A stretch of DNA of 8,527 nucleotides from the NCBI GenBank assembly GCA_027484495.1, contig JAIXSW010000322.1:1-8527 (forward strand), read 5' to 3'. The position numbers and the translations under genes are program-made. The notes below the pieces were generated by a model. That model did no database searches and was not told where the DNA came from. It saw only the letters and a list, made by a program, of their open reading frames with translations. Position 1 is the first letter of the stretch, and each line of letters opens with the position of its first letter. Of this stretch, positions 1-6,739 are shown in pieces. This DNA comes from Gammaproteobacteria bacterium (GTDB taxonomy: Bacteria > Pseudomonadota > Gammaproteobacteria > Enterobacterales > Alteromonadaceae).

Positions 1-99
1 CAAACAAACGACGTGAAACCCCAGCATAGCCGGTTCTGGATCGGCTGACGGTGCTATAGGCGACATATGACAGAAAAACGCCGACAACTTGCGATTCAT
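1..99 (-). CDS. Possible N-terminal fragment of a gene running off the left edge
   Basis: Reading leftward from an ATG at 99, the minus strand stays open for 33 codons to the edge of the window. A second in-frame ATG lies at 66 and would begin MSPIAPSADPEPAMLGFHV. The ATG at 99 sits only 18 bp after the permease stop codon, which would suit an operon. There is no clear Shine-Dalgarno sequence before either ATG, and an open stretch this short can arise by chance. The plus strand also has a short open frame from the edge to a TGA at 46-48, which could instead be the tail of an upstream gene. I recognise no family. Confidence 0.25.
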   Translation of the reverse strand, partial: MNRKLSAFFCHMSPIAPSADPEPAMLGFHVVCL

Positions 100-117
100 T
101 TGATCTGCATAAAGTTT

Positions 118-1554
118 TCAGCGTGTTGACGCGCTTTTGGCCAGCAACGACAGAACCAGCCCGAGGCCAATCAATGCGCCCGTCAGCCAGACTGAGGTGC
201 TACTGACCTGAGAGGCCAGCCACAGACAGACCAATATCGCCAGCAGCGGCAGCAGTGCGGCCAGCGGCAGTTGTAGCGGGGATGGTTGCTGGCGGCGCAG
301 TACCGGTAAAGCCGCACAGCACAGGCCATACAACAGCGCGCGGATCAGCACAGTCGCGGCCGCCAGGTATAAAAAGCTGCCGAGGCTTGCCAGCAGCAAC
401 GCCAGCAGGCCAAAAAACCAGATGGCATGCGCCGGTGTCAGAAAACGCGGATGCACGGCGGCAAACCAGGCCGGCAGCTGGCCTTGTTCTGCTAAGGCAT
501 GACTTAACCGCGGCGTGGAAAACATCGCGCCAAGCAGATTGGCCGCAACGGAAGCAATAATGCCGAGCATCAGTATTGAAGTCGCGATACTGACCAATGC
601 TGCTGCGGACGCCGTGGAGATGTGTGGGGACAGGTGCGGGGTCATGTGCGTGGCGAGCCGCGCAGTGGCGTCCAGCAGCGGCGTTTTGCTCTGCGCCAGA
701 TCAGGTAACAAGGCCAGGCATGCCGCCTGCACCGCCATATACAGCAGGGTCACCAGCAACAAAGCGGATAACAGCGCGCGCGGCAAATCGCGTTGCGGGT
801 TTTTGGCTTCACCGGCCGGGATCAATGCCGATTCAAAACCAACAAAGGCATACACCAATAACAGCAGCGCTGCCGGTCCGTCGATAATGTCCGGGTAACT
901 GAGCAGCGGTTGCCATTGCACAGCTGTGTTTAACGTGGTGCTGAACGCTGGGTTTAAAGCGGTGCTGTCTGGCCAGAGTAAAAAGCTGCAGCCAGCCAGC
1001 GCAAAACCAGCGATTACGGCCAGTTTGGCCACAGTCAAAGCGCCCAGCCAGCGCATCGTTTTACGCACGCCCCAGACATTCAGCAACGTCATCGCGCCGA
1101 GTACCGCCACCAGCAATAACAGCCGCAACGGGCCGGTCTGCAGCGCTGGCAGAAAATAACAAACCGAGTCCACCAGCAACACGGTATTGGCCGCCACCGA
1201 CACCAGCCGCGCCAGATAATACAGCCAGCCGGCCTGAAAACCAGCGGCCGGACCAAAGGCCGCACTGACATAGACCGCCGGGCCGCCACTGCCGGCAAAG
1301 CGGCTCGACAGCTCAGCAAAACACAACAACACCGGCAAGATCAGCAGGGCACAGAGCGGATACAACCACAGACTGAAATCACCGGCCAATCGCGCCGCAC
1401 CGGCCGGCAGCCCAAAAATACCGGCACCAACCAGCCCGTTAATTACCAATAACCACAAACTCCAGAAGCCAAGCTGGCGCGGCAACGCTGCTGCGGCAAA
1501 CCCGGCAGATGCAGGTGATGGCGATAAGGGATGTTGCTGGTTATGGATCGGCAT
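118..1554 (-). CDS. APC-superfamily amino acid permease (12 TM)
   Basis: This 478-residue inner-membrane transporter probably moves an amino acid or polyamine by symport or antiport; the substrate cannot be read from the sequence. The evidence is a run of about twelve hydrophobic helices and two APC landmarks. The first is the unwound TM1 motif GAGIFGLP (residues 43-50). The second is the TM6 region AFVGFES (236-242), followed by the cytoplasmic signature PAGEAKNPQRDLPRA (246-260). Length is typical for the family. The ATG at 1554 places about 28 residues before TM1, which is reasonable, although the ribosome binding site is weak. The loop before TM8 (about residues 303-313) is unusually rich in His and Pro. 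The gene lies downstream of two small minus-strand ORFs and could be co-transcribed with them. Family assignment is secure; subfamily (basic amino acid/polyamine versus a YjeH-like exporter) is not. Confidence 0.93.
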   Translation of the reverse strand: MPIHNQQHPLSPSPASAGFAAAALPRQLGFWSLWLLVINGLVGAGIFGLPAGAARLAGDFSLWLYPLCALLILPVLLCFAELSSRFAGSGGPAVYVSAAFGPAAGFQAGWLYYLARLVSVAANTVLLVDSVCYFLPALQTGPLRLLLLVAVLGAMTLLNVWGVRKTMRWLGALTVAKLAVIAGFALAGCSFLLWPDSTALNPAFSTTLNTAVQWQPLLSYPDIIDGPAALLLLVYAFVGFESALIPAGEAKNPQRDLPRALLSALLLVTLLYMAVQAACLALLPDLAQSKTPLLDATARLATHMTPHLSPHISTASAAALVSIATSILMLGIIASVAANLLGAMFSTPRLSHALAEQGQLPAWFAAVHPRFLTPAHAIWFFGLLALLLASLGSFLYLAAATVLIRALLYGLCCAALPVLRRQQPSPLQLPLAALLPLLAILVCLWLASQVSSTSVWLTGALIGLGLVLSLLAKSASTR

Positions 1555-1560
1555 CGGCAG

Positions 1561-1755
1561 CTAGTCGCTTCGGTGGGCAGGTAATAAACCCAACATACCC
1601 AGAATTGCGCCATCGCGGCAAGGCATTGGTGCCACAACAGAGAAAGAAACAGACCAATAAAAAGCCGGCAGCCAAAAGGACAACAAAGACCAGGCTGCCA
1701 GCAGGGGAATCGAGAAGTGGGGGATCAGAATGGCGTTTGGATAGACGCCTGACAT
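1561..1755 (-). CDS. Possible small membrane protein, 64 aa
   Basis: From an ATG at 1755 this frame gives a 64-residue peptide with one long hydrophobic stretch (residues 9-42, rich in Leu, Trp, Phe and Ser), a CRDG turn at 46-49 and a short hydrophobic tail. Its 5' end overlaps the last 31 bases of the four-cysteine protein gene, and its TAG stop lies 6 bp before the permease ATG, a spacing that would fit translational coupling. No Shine-Dalgarno sequence is visible at the ATG. Another minus frame over the same DNA (1541-1801) is also open and hydrophobic, so the hydrophobicity may be a by-product of base composition. I recognise no family; treat as a candidate only. Confidence 0.25.
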   Translation of the reverse strand: MSGVYPNAILIPHFSIPLLAAWSLLSFWLPAFYWSVSFSVVAPMPCRDGAILGMLGLLPAHRSD

Positions 1756-1946
1756 TGTTGCTGCAACAGCGGGCTGCTGATATCGCCACAACGACTGACA
1801 TCCAACTGCGCCTTCGCCAGGCACATCGCCTTTAAATCAGCTTCCGCCACGCCCAGGCAACGCGCCGGCGCCGACGACCAGGCCGAAATCGAAAAGGTCA
1901 CAACACCGCTCAGAATTAACAAAGTGCGTAAAACTGGTTTTTCCAT
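1725..1946 (-). CDS. Small secreted four-cysteine protein, 73 aa
   Basis: The 73-residue product begins with a Sec-type signal peptide: MEKPVLR, a hydrophobic core at about residues 8-23, and a likely cleavage site near SSA-PA or APA at 24-28. The mature part is about 45 residues with four cysteines at 30, 42, 53 and 65, spaced CX11C-X10-CX11C, with helix-favouring sequence between them. That suggests a two-helix hairpin held by two disulfides in the periplasm. The start is supported by a GGAG Shine-Dalgarno motif 7 bases before the ATG. I do not recognise a named family and infer no function. It stands upstream of the permease on the same strand, with about 170 bp between its stop and the permease start. 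Confidence 0.6.
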   Translation of the reverse strand: MEKPVLRTLLILSGVVTFSISAWSSAPARCLGVAEADLKAMCLAKAQLDVSRCGDISSPLLQQQCQASIQTPF

Positions 1947-2035
1947 TTCAGACTCCGGGACAGGTGCAGCAGGGGATAACTGCAGCCTACCGGGTACGGA
2001 TGAATTTTAAATGAATGGGATGAGGGAAAGCTCAG

Positions 2036-2659
2036 TTAGTGAAATACCCCAGTAGGCAATCCAATAAATCCTTGGTCATACCAAAGCAATAACAGACAGA
2101 CATTCAGCCCGACTGTCAGCCAGAACCAGTTGCGAAAGGCGGCTTTGACTGATTTATGTCGCAGGATTTGTTGCGCCAGCACGGCGCCGGGCCAGCCGCC
2201 GAGTAGTCCAAACAGTAATAAAGTGGATTCCCGCACGCGCCAGCTACCGCGCCTGGCGGCGGCTTTGTCATGCCAGTATAGGATGAAGGTCAGTACGGAC
2301 AATGCCAGATAGCAGTAGGCGAGTGGCAGGGGGACTTTTTGCAGCCAGACGGCTATGACCAGTGAGATTACAAAACAAAGGCTCAGCACACTGCTGAGTT
2401 TATGTTTGCTAGTCGTCGGTTCGGTTGCGGCTTTATCCAGTGCGCTGAAAATCACCTTGGCCGCGCGGTGTTTGCCGTCGGGGCCTTGTGTGGCCTGGTA
2501 CACCACCAGATCGCCGGCAACCGGGCGTCTGGGTTTTCGGCTGAAATCACTGATGTGGACAAAAAGGCGTGGGCCTTTGAGGCAAGGTTCAATAAAACCG
2601 TAGCCTTTGTCGTCATCCCACTGGCTGATTTTACCTTTTTGTTTGCTGCCTGATAACAT
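2036..2659 (-). CDS. Cold-shock domain / DUF1294 membrane protein
   Basis: The product is a fusion. Residues about 6-70 form a cold-shock (OB-fold) nucleic-acid-binding domain with RNP1-like KGYGFIEP and RNP2-like LFVHISDF. After a short linker come two hydrophobic helices (about 94-125), then a C-terminal DUF1294 region with the family hallmarks WHDKAAARRGSWRVRES, GLLGGWPGA and RHKSVKAAF, ending in another membrane helix. The CSD should face the cytoplasm; the role of DUF1294 is unknown. I place the start at the ATG at 2659 (207 aa) because AAGGA lies 6 bases upstream. A GTG one codon earlier (2662) is in frame but sits too close to that ribosome binding site. The fusion is a known architecture in gammaproteobacteria. 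It appears to be monocistronic. Confidence 0.93.
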   Translation of the reverse strand: MLSGSKQKGKISQWDDDKGYGFIEPCLKGPRLFVHISDFSRKPRRPVAGDLVVYQATQGPDGKHRAAKVIFSALDKAATEPTTSKHKLSSVLSLCFVISLVIAVWLQKVPLPLAYCYLALSVLTFILYWHDKAAARRGSWRVRESTLLLFGLLGGWPGAVLAQQILRHKSVKAAFRNWFWLTVGLNVCLLLLWYDQGFIGLPTGVFH

Positions 2660-2662
2660 CAC

Positions 2663-3060
2663 ATGTCCTTGTGTTTGCCGCGCCCGGCTGTCGAATGGCG
2701 CAGTTATTTCGGGTAAATACCGGTATTAGCTATCCTGATTAGATCACAGCACCTGACAATAACGCTGAAAACCGCCTTAACGATGCTGAAAGATGAGTTC
2801 GGTTCTCGGTATCCGATACACGGTAACCGGCTGCAACAGCGGCAGAGCTACGTGCACGACTATATTGCGAAATCCGACCGTTTTCTGCAAATGTTCCGAA
2901 AATTATGCCGCAAGTTCTGCTGCAATGACACTGCCCCTGGCAGGCTTGAGGCTTTAAATTTTTGCAGGCAACACAGCCTGCTGTGCCAAGCCCGGTTTTC
3001 ATCTGCAGCAAAGCTCGGTATGCTCAGGTTGGCATCATGTTTTTTCAGCACAGCTGAACG
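2663..3060. other. Intergenic stretch, no supported gene
   Basis: About 400 bp separate the divergent cold-shock/DUF1294 gene and the winged-helix regulator. Short frames on both strands (for example 2783-3064 plus and 2739-3011 minus) have no recognisable motif, no convincing ribosome binding site and Cys/Arg-rich compositions typical of chance frames. It contains a 12-bp palindrome at 2716-2727 and a 6-bp-arm hairpin at 2964-2981 (GCAGGC, loop AACACA, GCCTGC) not followed by a T tract. It may hold long 5' regulatory regions of both flanking genes. Confidence 0.5.
2716..2727. promoter_or_regulatory. 12-bp perfect palindrome upstream of the cold-shock/DUF1294 gene
   Basis: AATACCGGTATT is its own reverse complement and lies 57 bp before the start codon at 2659, where an operator could sit. 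No regulator can be named from the sequence, and a 12-bp palindrome can occur by chance. Confidence 0.25.
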
Positions 3061-3091
3061 CTGACCGTCAGATTTTTATTTAAAATACAAT
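3061..3091 (+). promoter_or_regulatory. Candidate promoter of the winged-helix regulator
   Basis: TACAAT at 3086-3091 matches the sigma-70 -10 consensus at five of six bases and lies in an AT-rich run 24 bp before the TTG start. The best -35 candidate is weak (CTGACC at 3061-3066, with a long 19-bp spacer). That candidate sits in a small inverted repeat CTGACCGTCAG (3061-3071), which could bind a protein instead. Confidence 0.3.
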
Positions 3092-3115
3092 GCAATAAGC
3101 TATGGGAACATCAAT

Positions 3116-4816
3116 TTGAAAAACGCTGTGCGGCAATTTGAACTGCTTGATTTAATTGTCGAACCAGACGAGTTCAAAGTCTATCGCATCGTCAATTCGA
3201 GCAGGCTGCCGCTGGAATTGCCCAAGCTGTCGTTCGAATTACTGCTGTATTTGATGGCGCATGCTGAAAAAATTTGTAGCCTTGAACAAATCTCGGCAGC
3301 GGTCTGGAAAAATACTGTCGTGACCGATGACACCATTACCCAGCGCATTACCTTGCTACGCAAGGCGCTGGATGATGATCCAAAGCAGCCAAAGTATATT
3401 GAGTCAGTGCGCGGGCGGGGCTACCGATTGCTGGCCAGTCCGGTTGAATGCGCTGCGGTGGCGGCTTTTGCCGCAGCAACTTTAGCTACTCCGGTATCTG
3501 CTGAGCCTGCACTGACCGCAGCACCACAAAAAGCAACCACAACATTAGTAAGCGCATCATCAGCAAAACGTCCTCTCATGGCAGCTATGGTTCTACTCCT
3601 TCTGAGTCTGTTGGCGTTGGCATATTTTTTACTACAAAAACAACCAGCTGGTCAGGTGACCAACCCTGTGACGCCGCAGTTGGGGAATACCGCAGCAACC
3701 ATGCTGGAACGTGCCACTTTTTATGCCAACACCGGACAACTCGAAAGCACTCAGAATGCGATTGCACTCTATCGGGAAGTGCTGCAGCTGGAGCCTGCCA
3801 ATTCAGCGGCAATGCTTGGTCTTAGTTTGGCGCTGAGTAAATCGGTCTGTCGGTACAGTCAGCCCCGGGAGCGGGCGATTGAAGCCAAACAACTGGCATT
3901 ACAAGCGTTGGCGGCATTTGAACGTCATAGTCAGAATGACAAGCCTGCGGCAAGTGCCGCGCAGGCGGCAGTGGCCTATGCCTGGGATTGTCTGGGCCAG
4001 CTTGAGCAGGCCTTAACGCACTACATGCTGGCAGCCCAACTGGACCCGGCCAACTATGCCAGTCTGGGCTCGGCAGCGCATCTGTTGGAAACCAAAGGTC
4101 AGCTGGTACAGGCTTATGCATTAACGCTACAGGCGAAACAGCTGCAGCCGGATAATCATATGGCCGATTTACAAATTAGCCGGATCTTTGAGTTGCTGAA
4201 ATTTACTGCTACCGCCCAGAGCAACTATCAACAGCTGTTTCTGCTGTATCCCGACAATGTGTTTATCAACGAAGCCTACCCAAGGTTTTTGTATACGCAG
4301 GGCCGTTTTAGCGAGGCAAAAACCGAACTTGAAAAAGTACTGACGCGTGATATCAAACGCTTCGAAGTCTATGTCACTTATGCAGAATTGGTGTGGCTGT
4401 TATCTGGAAAGGCGCAGGCGCTGCCTTGGTTTAAAACGGCTGCAGAAGTCACCGCTGATCAATCCTATCCGGATACGTTACTGCGGCTGTTAAACCAGCA
4501 ACTACCGCCAGACGAAGCACGGCTTCGGCTTCGCACGTTGGATGCTCTGGTCAGCAGCGGCGATCGATGGCCAATCAATTATATTGAAGCCTCGTTGATT
4601 GCGTTGTGGGCGCTGCAGGATCAGGCTTTGGCGGTGGACTATCTGCAAAAAGCGGTCGATATCGGCTACCGCAGCAGCGATTATTTAACCTTGTCGCCGT
4701 TGTTTGCGCCGTTAAAACAACAACCGGCATTTTATCAATTGCTGGACCGCATCAACCAAAACCGCGAGCAGCAACGACAACAGTTTCTGGCCGTTTATCC
4801 AGCGCCAGACCTGTAA
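3116..4816 (+). CDS. Membrane-bound winged-helix regulator with periplasmic TPR domain (ToxR/CadC type)
   Basis: This 566-residue protein is a one-component transmembrane transcription regulator. Residues about 8-108 form an OmpR-type winged helix (Trans_reg_C): LSFELLLYLMAHAEKICSLE leads into the recognition region DDTITQRITLLRKAL, and the wing is IESVRGRGYRLL. A linker rich in Ala, Thr and Pro (112-150) precedes one membrane helix (about 153-173). The rest should be periplasmic and shows degenerate TPR-like helical repeats, for example around 212-232 (ALYREVLQLEPANSAAMLGL) and 280-320. The start is TTG at 3116, with GGGA 8 bases upstream; no ATG or GTG lies in frame between the TGA at 3062 and the wHTH domain. 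Family members sense periplasmic or membrane signals and control nearby genes. Its target here is unknown. Neighbours do not settle it: the serine hydrolase is convergent. Confidence 0.92.
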   Translation: MKNAVRQFELLDLIVEPDEFKVYRIVNSSRLPLELPKLSFELLLYLMAHAEKICSLEQISAAVWKNTVVTDDTITQRITLLRKALDDDPKQPKYIESVRGRGYRLLASPVECAAVAAFAAATLATPVSAEPALTAAPQKATTTLVSASSAKRPLMAAMVLLLLSLLALAYFLLQKQPAGQVTNPVTPQLGNTAATMLERATFYANTGQLESTQNAIALYREVLQLEPANSAAMLGLSLALSKSVCRYSQPRERAIEAKQLALQALAAFERHSQNDKPAASAAQAAVAYAWDCLGQLEQALTHYMLAAQLDPANYASLGSAAHLLETKGQLVQAYALTLQAKQLQPDNHMADLQISRIFELLKFTATAQSNYQQLFLLYPDNVFINEAYPRFLYTQGRFSEAKTELEKVLTRDIKRFEVYVTYAELVWLLSGKAQALPWFKTAAEVTADQSYPDTLLRLLNQQLPPDEARLRLRTLDALVSSGDRWPINYIEASLIALWALQDQALAVDYLQKAVDIGYRSSDYLTLSPLFAPLKQQPAFYQLLDRINQNREQQRQQFLAVYPAPDL

Positions 4817-4835
4817 ACCTGCGTTGGATAAACGG
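4791..4835. terminator. Inverted repeat at the convergent gene ends, possible bidirectional terminator
   Basis: CCGTTTATCCAGCGC (4791-4805) and GCGTTGGATAAACGG (4821-4835) are inverted copies with a single mismatch that pairs as G-U in the plus-strand RNA. They enclose a 15-base loop containing the regulator's TAA stop (4814-4816). The hairpin lies between the tail-to-tail regulator and hydrolase genes, where a terminator is expected. No T tract follows on either strand, so it is not a classical intrinsic terminator; it may instead protect 3' ends or block readthrough. Confidence 0.5.
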
Positions 4836-4853
4836 TCAATACTGCGTTGGCTG

Positions 4854-6536
4854 TTATGGGTTTAGCAGCGCAGGGACAATATATTCGCTGACCATCTGCT
4901 GCACCTGCGGATGGGCATAGGCTTTGTTGTAGGCCTTGGCCGTGATGACGATCACAACTGGTATGTCTTTAAAAATAAAGATCTTATTGCCGCCATTGCC
5001 GCTGGCGTAGGCAACTTCGAACTGCTGCTGTTCAATCTGCATCTGATCATTCCAGAATAAATAACCATAGTGGCCACCGTCTTTCTGGTCGGTCCGGGCG
5101 ACTTGTTTGGTTAAACTGGCCTTCACCCAGGCCGCCGGCAGAATTTGCTGCTGGCCCCAGCGTCCCTCATTTTTATAAAGCTGGCCGTATTTCGCAAAAT
5201 CCAACGCAGTCAACTGCAAGCCACCGGCGGTATTGGCGATTTTTTGCGGCGTGTATTGCCATTGATACTTTTTGATGCCTAAGGGCGCAAACAGCTTTTT
5301 ATCCGCATAACTTTCCAGCCCGCCCGGCACGGTTTTTTGCAGAATATCGCCTAACACTACCACGCCTGCCGTGAAATATTGCCAGGGTTTGGAGGCGGTG
5401 TGCGCTACGCTGCTTTGCATCGGCAAATCCAGCGTGAATTGCACCCAGTCCGCCGTTGGATACATGTTCTCCTCATTGCCGGGAGAGGCGGAGTCGGCGT
5501 CATCGCCGCTGAAGCCGGACGTCATGGTCAGCAACTGTTGCAGTGTGACATTGGCTTTCGCTGGCGTGTGATGCTGGTAGTTTTGCAGCGGGTAAAACGC
5601 ACTGAGCTGTTGCTGTTCGTTTTGAATAAAGCCATCAGCGATGGCGATACCCAGCATGGTCGAGGCAAAGCTTTTGCCGACGGAGCGGGGGTCGTGCAAA
5701 GTGCTACGGTCACTGCCATTAAAGTACTGTTCCAGCAGCAGTTCGCCGTTTTTAATCACCACGACACTGCTGATGTCTTTAAAATCGCGCTGCGCAATTT
5801 TTTTATTCATCGCTCGGATCAGGTTCTGGTTGTACCTGTCTTTTGACAGCACCCATTCGGTCGTGGGCTGAATGGGTTGAATGGCAACGTGTTGCTCAGT
5901 AGCGTGTGGTTTTACCACAGTCACGGTAATTTGACCTTCAGCAAGCAGATCGCCAACTTTCAGTGCAGGCGTTTTCAGATAAGGCCTGATTTGTATTTTC
6001 AGCTGATGCACACCTTCGGTCAGCACTTTTTCCCCTGCATTGTGCATAAACCGCATCCACAAAAAACGGCCCCACGAATCCTGGTTATCTTCACTCAATA
6101 AGGGTTTGCTAAGGACTATGCTGGTAGTTTTCTCTTGGGCTAAGCCAGCACCAGGATTGAGGTTTTCGGTATAAACCACGGCGCCGTTTACAACGAAAGT
6201 AAACTGATAGTTTCCCTGCTGATTCAGTGTTGCAGCCGGCAATTCCGGTGCTAACTGCTGCAAATAGTCCGTCAGTGGCTTATCGAACACCGCATTTAAA
6301 AACAAATTTTTGTCTGTGTTTAGGGCAAAAGAGTGCAATGAGCCATCGGGTTGGCGGACGGCTGTCGATTGGGCCTTTGTTGAAAAATTAACCTGTCCGG
6401 CAGCCTTTTGCATTTTTTCAGTGTTAATTGCAGTGACTTCTGCGGCTTTCGCCGGACTGATTAAGCAATGATCTAAACTAAAAATCAGGCAGGCGGACAG
6501 CAGAATTCTTGCCGTAGCAAAGGGTCTTCCTTTCAT
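4854..6536 (-). CDS. Exported class C beta-lactamase-fold serine hydrolase with an extra N-terminal domain
   Basis: The 560-residue product has a signal peptide (hydrophobic core about 10-27, cleavage likely near PAKAA at 28-32), so it should act in the periplasm or outside the cell. Residues about 235-555 form a serine hydrolase of the beta-lactamase/penicillin-binding-protein (Pfam Beta-lactamase) type. The nucleophile motif SxxK is S285-V-G-K288. The second motif tyrosine is Y387 in YFTAGVVVLGDIL. The third motif is replaced by SGNGGNKIFIF (512-522), as in many esterase or peptidase members, so antibiotic hydrolysis is not implied. LLTMTSGFSGDD (335-346) is another family landmark. Residues about 35-215 form an additional beta-rich region I do not recognise. 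The start has a strong GAGGAG ribosome binding site. It appears to be monocistronic. The substrate is unknown (ester, peptide or amide). Confidence 0.92.
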   Translation of the reverse strand: MKGRPFATARILLSACLIFSLDHCLISPAKAAEVTAINTEKMQKAAGQVNFSTKAQSTAVRQPDGSLHSFALNTDKNLFLNAVFDKPLTDYLQQLAPELPAATLNQQGNYQFTFVVNGAVVYTENLNPGAGLAQEKTTSIVLSKPLLSEDNQDSWGRFLWMRFMHNAGEKVLTEGVHQLKIQIRPYLKTPALKVGDLLAEGQITVTVVKPHATEQHVAIQPIQPTTEWVLSKDRYNQNLIRAMNKKIAQRDFKDISSVVVIKNGELLLEQYFNGSDRSTLHDPRSVGKSFASTMLGIAIADGFIQNEQQQLSAFYPLQNYQHHTPAKANVTLQQLLTMTSGFSGDDADSASPGNEENMYPTADWVQFTLDLPMQSSVAHTASKPWQYFTAGVVVLGDILQKTVPGGLESYADKKLFAPLGIKKYQWQYTPQKIANTAGGLQLTALDFAKYGQLYKNEGRWGQQQILPAAWVKASLTKQVARTDQKDGGHYGYLFWNDQMQIEQQQFEVAYASGNGGNKIFIFKDIPVVIVITAKAYNKAYAHPQVQQMVSEYIVPALLNP

Positions 6537-6565
6537 GTTTTTACTCCTCAGGTAACAGTGCCAAC

Positions 6566-6595
6566 ACCATAACTGCGAGGTTTAATTTCTCTCAA
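6566..6595 (-). promoter_or_regulatory. Candidate sigma-70 promoter of the serine hydrolase
   Basis: On the minus strand TTGAGA (6590-6595) is followed after 18 bp by TATGGT (6566-6571). The -35 matches at five of six bases and the -10 at four of six. It would give a leader of roughly 20-25 bases before the GAGGAG ribosome binding site. The position is good but the -10 is weak. Confidence 0.35.
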
Positions 6596-6605
6596 AAAGG
6601 AAGCC

Positions 6606-6632
6606 TGAAGATTTGCTGAAGATTTGTTGAAG
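6606..6632. repeat. 11-bp tandem repeat, about 2.5 copies
   Basis: TGAAGATTTGC (6606-6616), TGAAGATTTGT (6617-6627) and a partial TGAAG (6628-6632) stand head to tail just upstream of the candidate -35 of the serine hydrolase. They could be spaced binding sites for an activator (11 bp is about one helical turn) or simple slippage. Confidence 0.6.
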
Positions 6633-6739
6633 GACGTAATTGGTGTTGATATTCAGTAGGTTATATGGAGGTGCTGCTTGTGCATGGTTTAATAAAATCG
6701 CTTTATTAGGTCCGGCAAATTTATCAAACCAAGCGGTGC
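6633..6739. other. Intergenic stretch, nothing recognised
   Basis: This stretch between the 11-bp repeat and the REP-like array has no gene or structure I can support. A minus-strand frame (6582-6782) crosses it but starts inside the first repeat unit of the array and has no family resemblance, so I treat it as chance. Confidence 0.4.

Noticed and set aside
1541..1801. Alternative hydrophobic minus frame of 86 codons
   Set aside because: It overlaps both the permease start and the four-cysteine gene. The neighbouring frame ending at 1561 has better spacing, so I kept only that one as a candidate.
2964..2981. Intrinsic terminator hairpin GCAGGC/GCCTGC
   Set aside because: No T tract follows on either strand and no gene ends there.
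2739..3064. Short frames on both strands in the gap before the regulator
   Set aside because: They overlap each other, are rich in Cys/Arg/Ser and lack motifs or ribosome binding sites.
4854..6536. Antibiotic-resistance beta-lactamase (AmpC)
   Set aside because: The catalytic fold is shared, but the third motif is GNGG rather than KTG, and the length and N-terminal domain do not fit AmpC.
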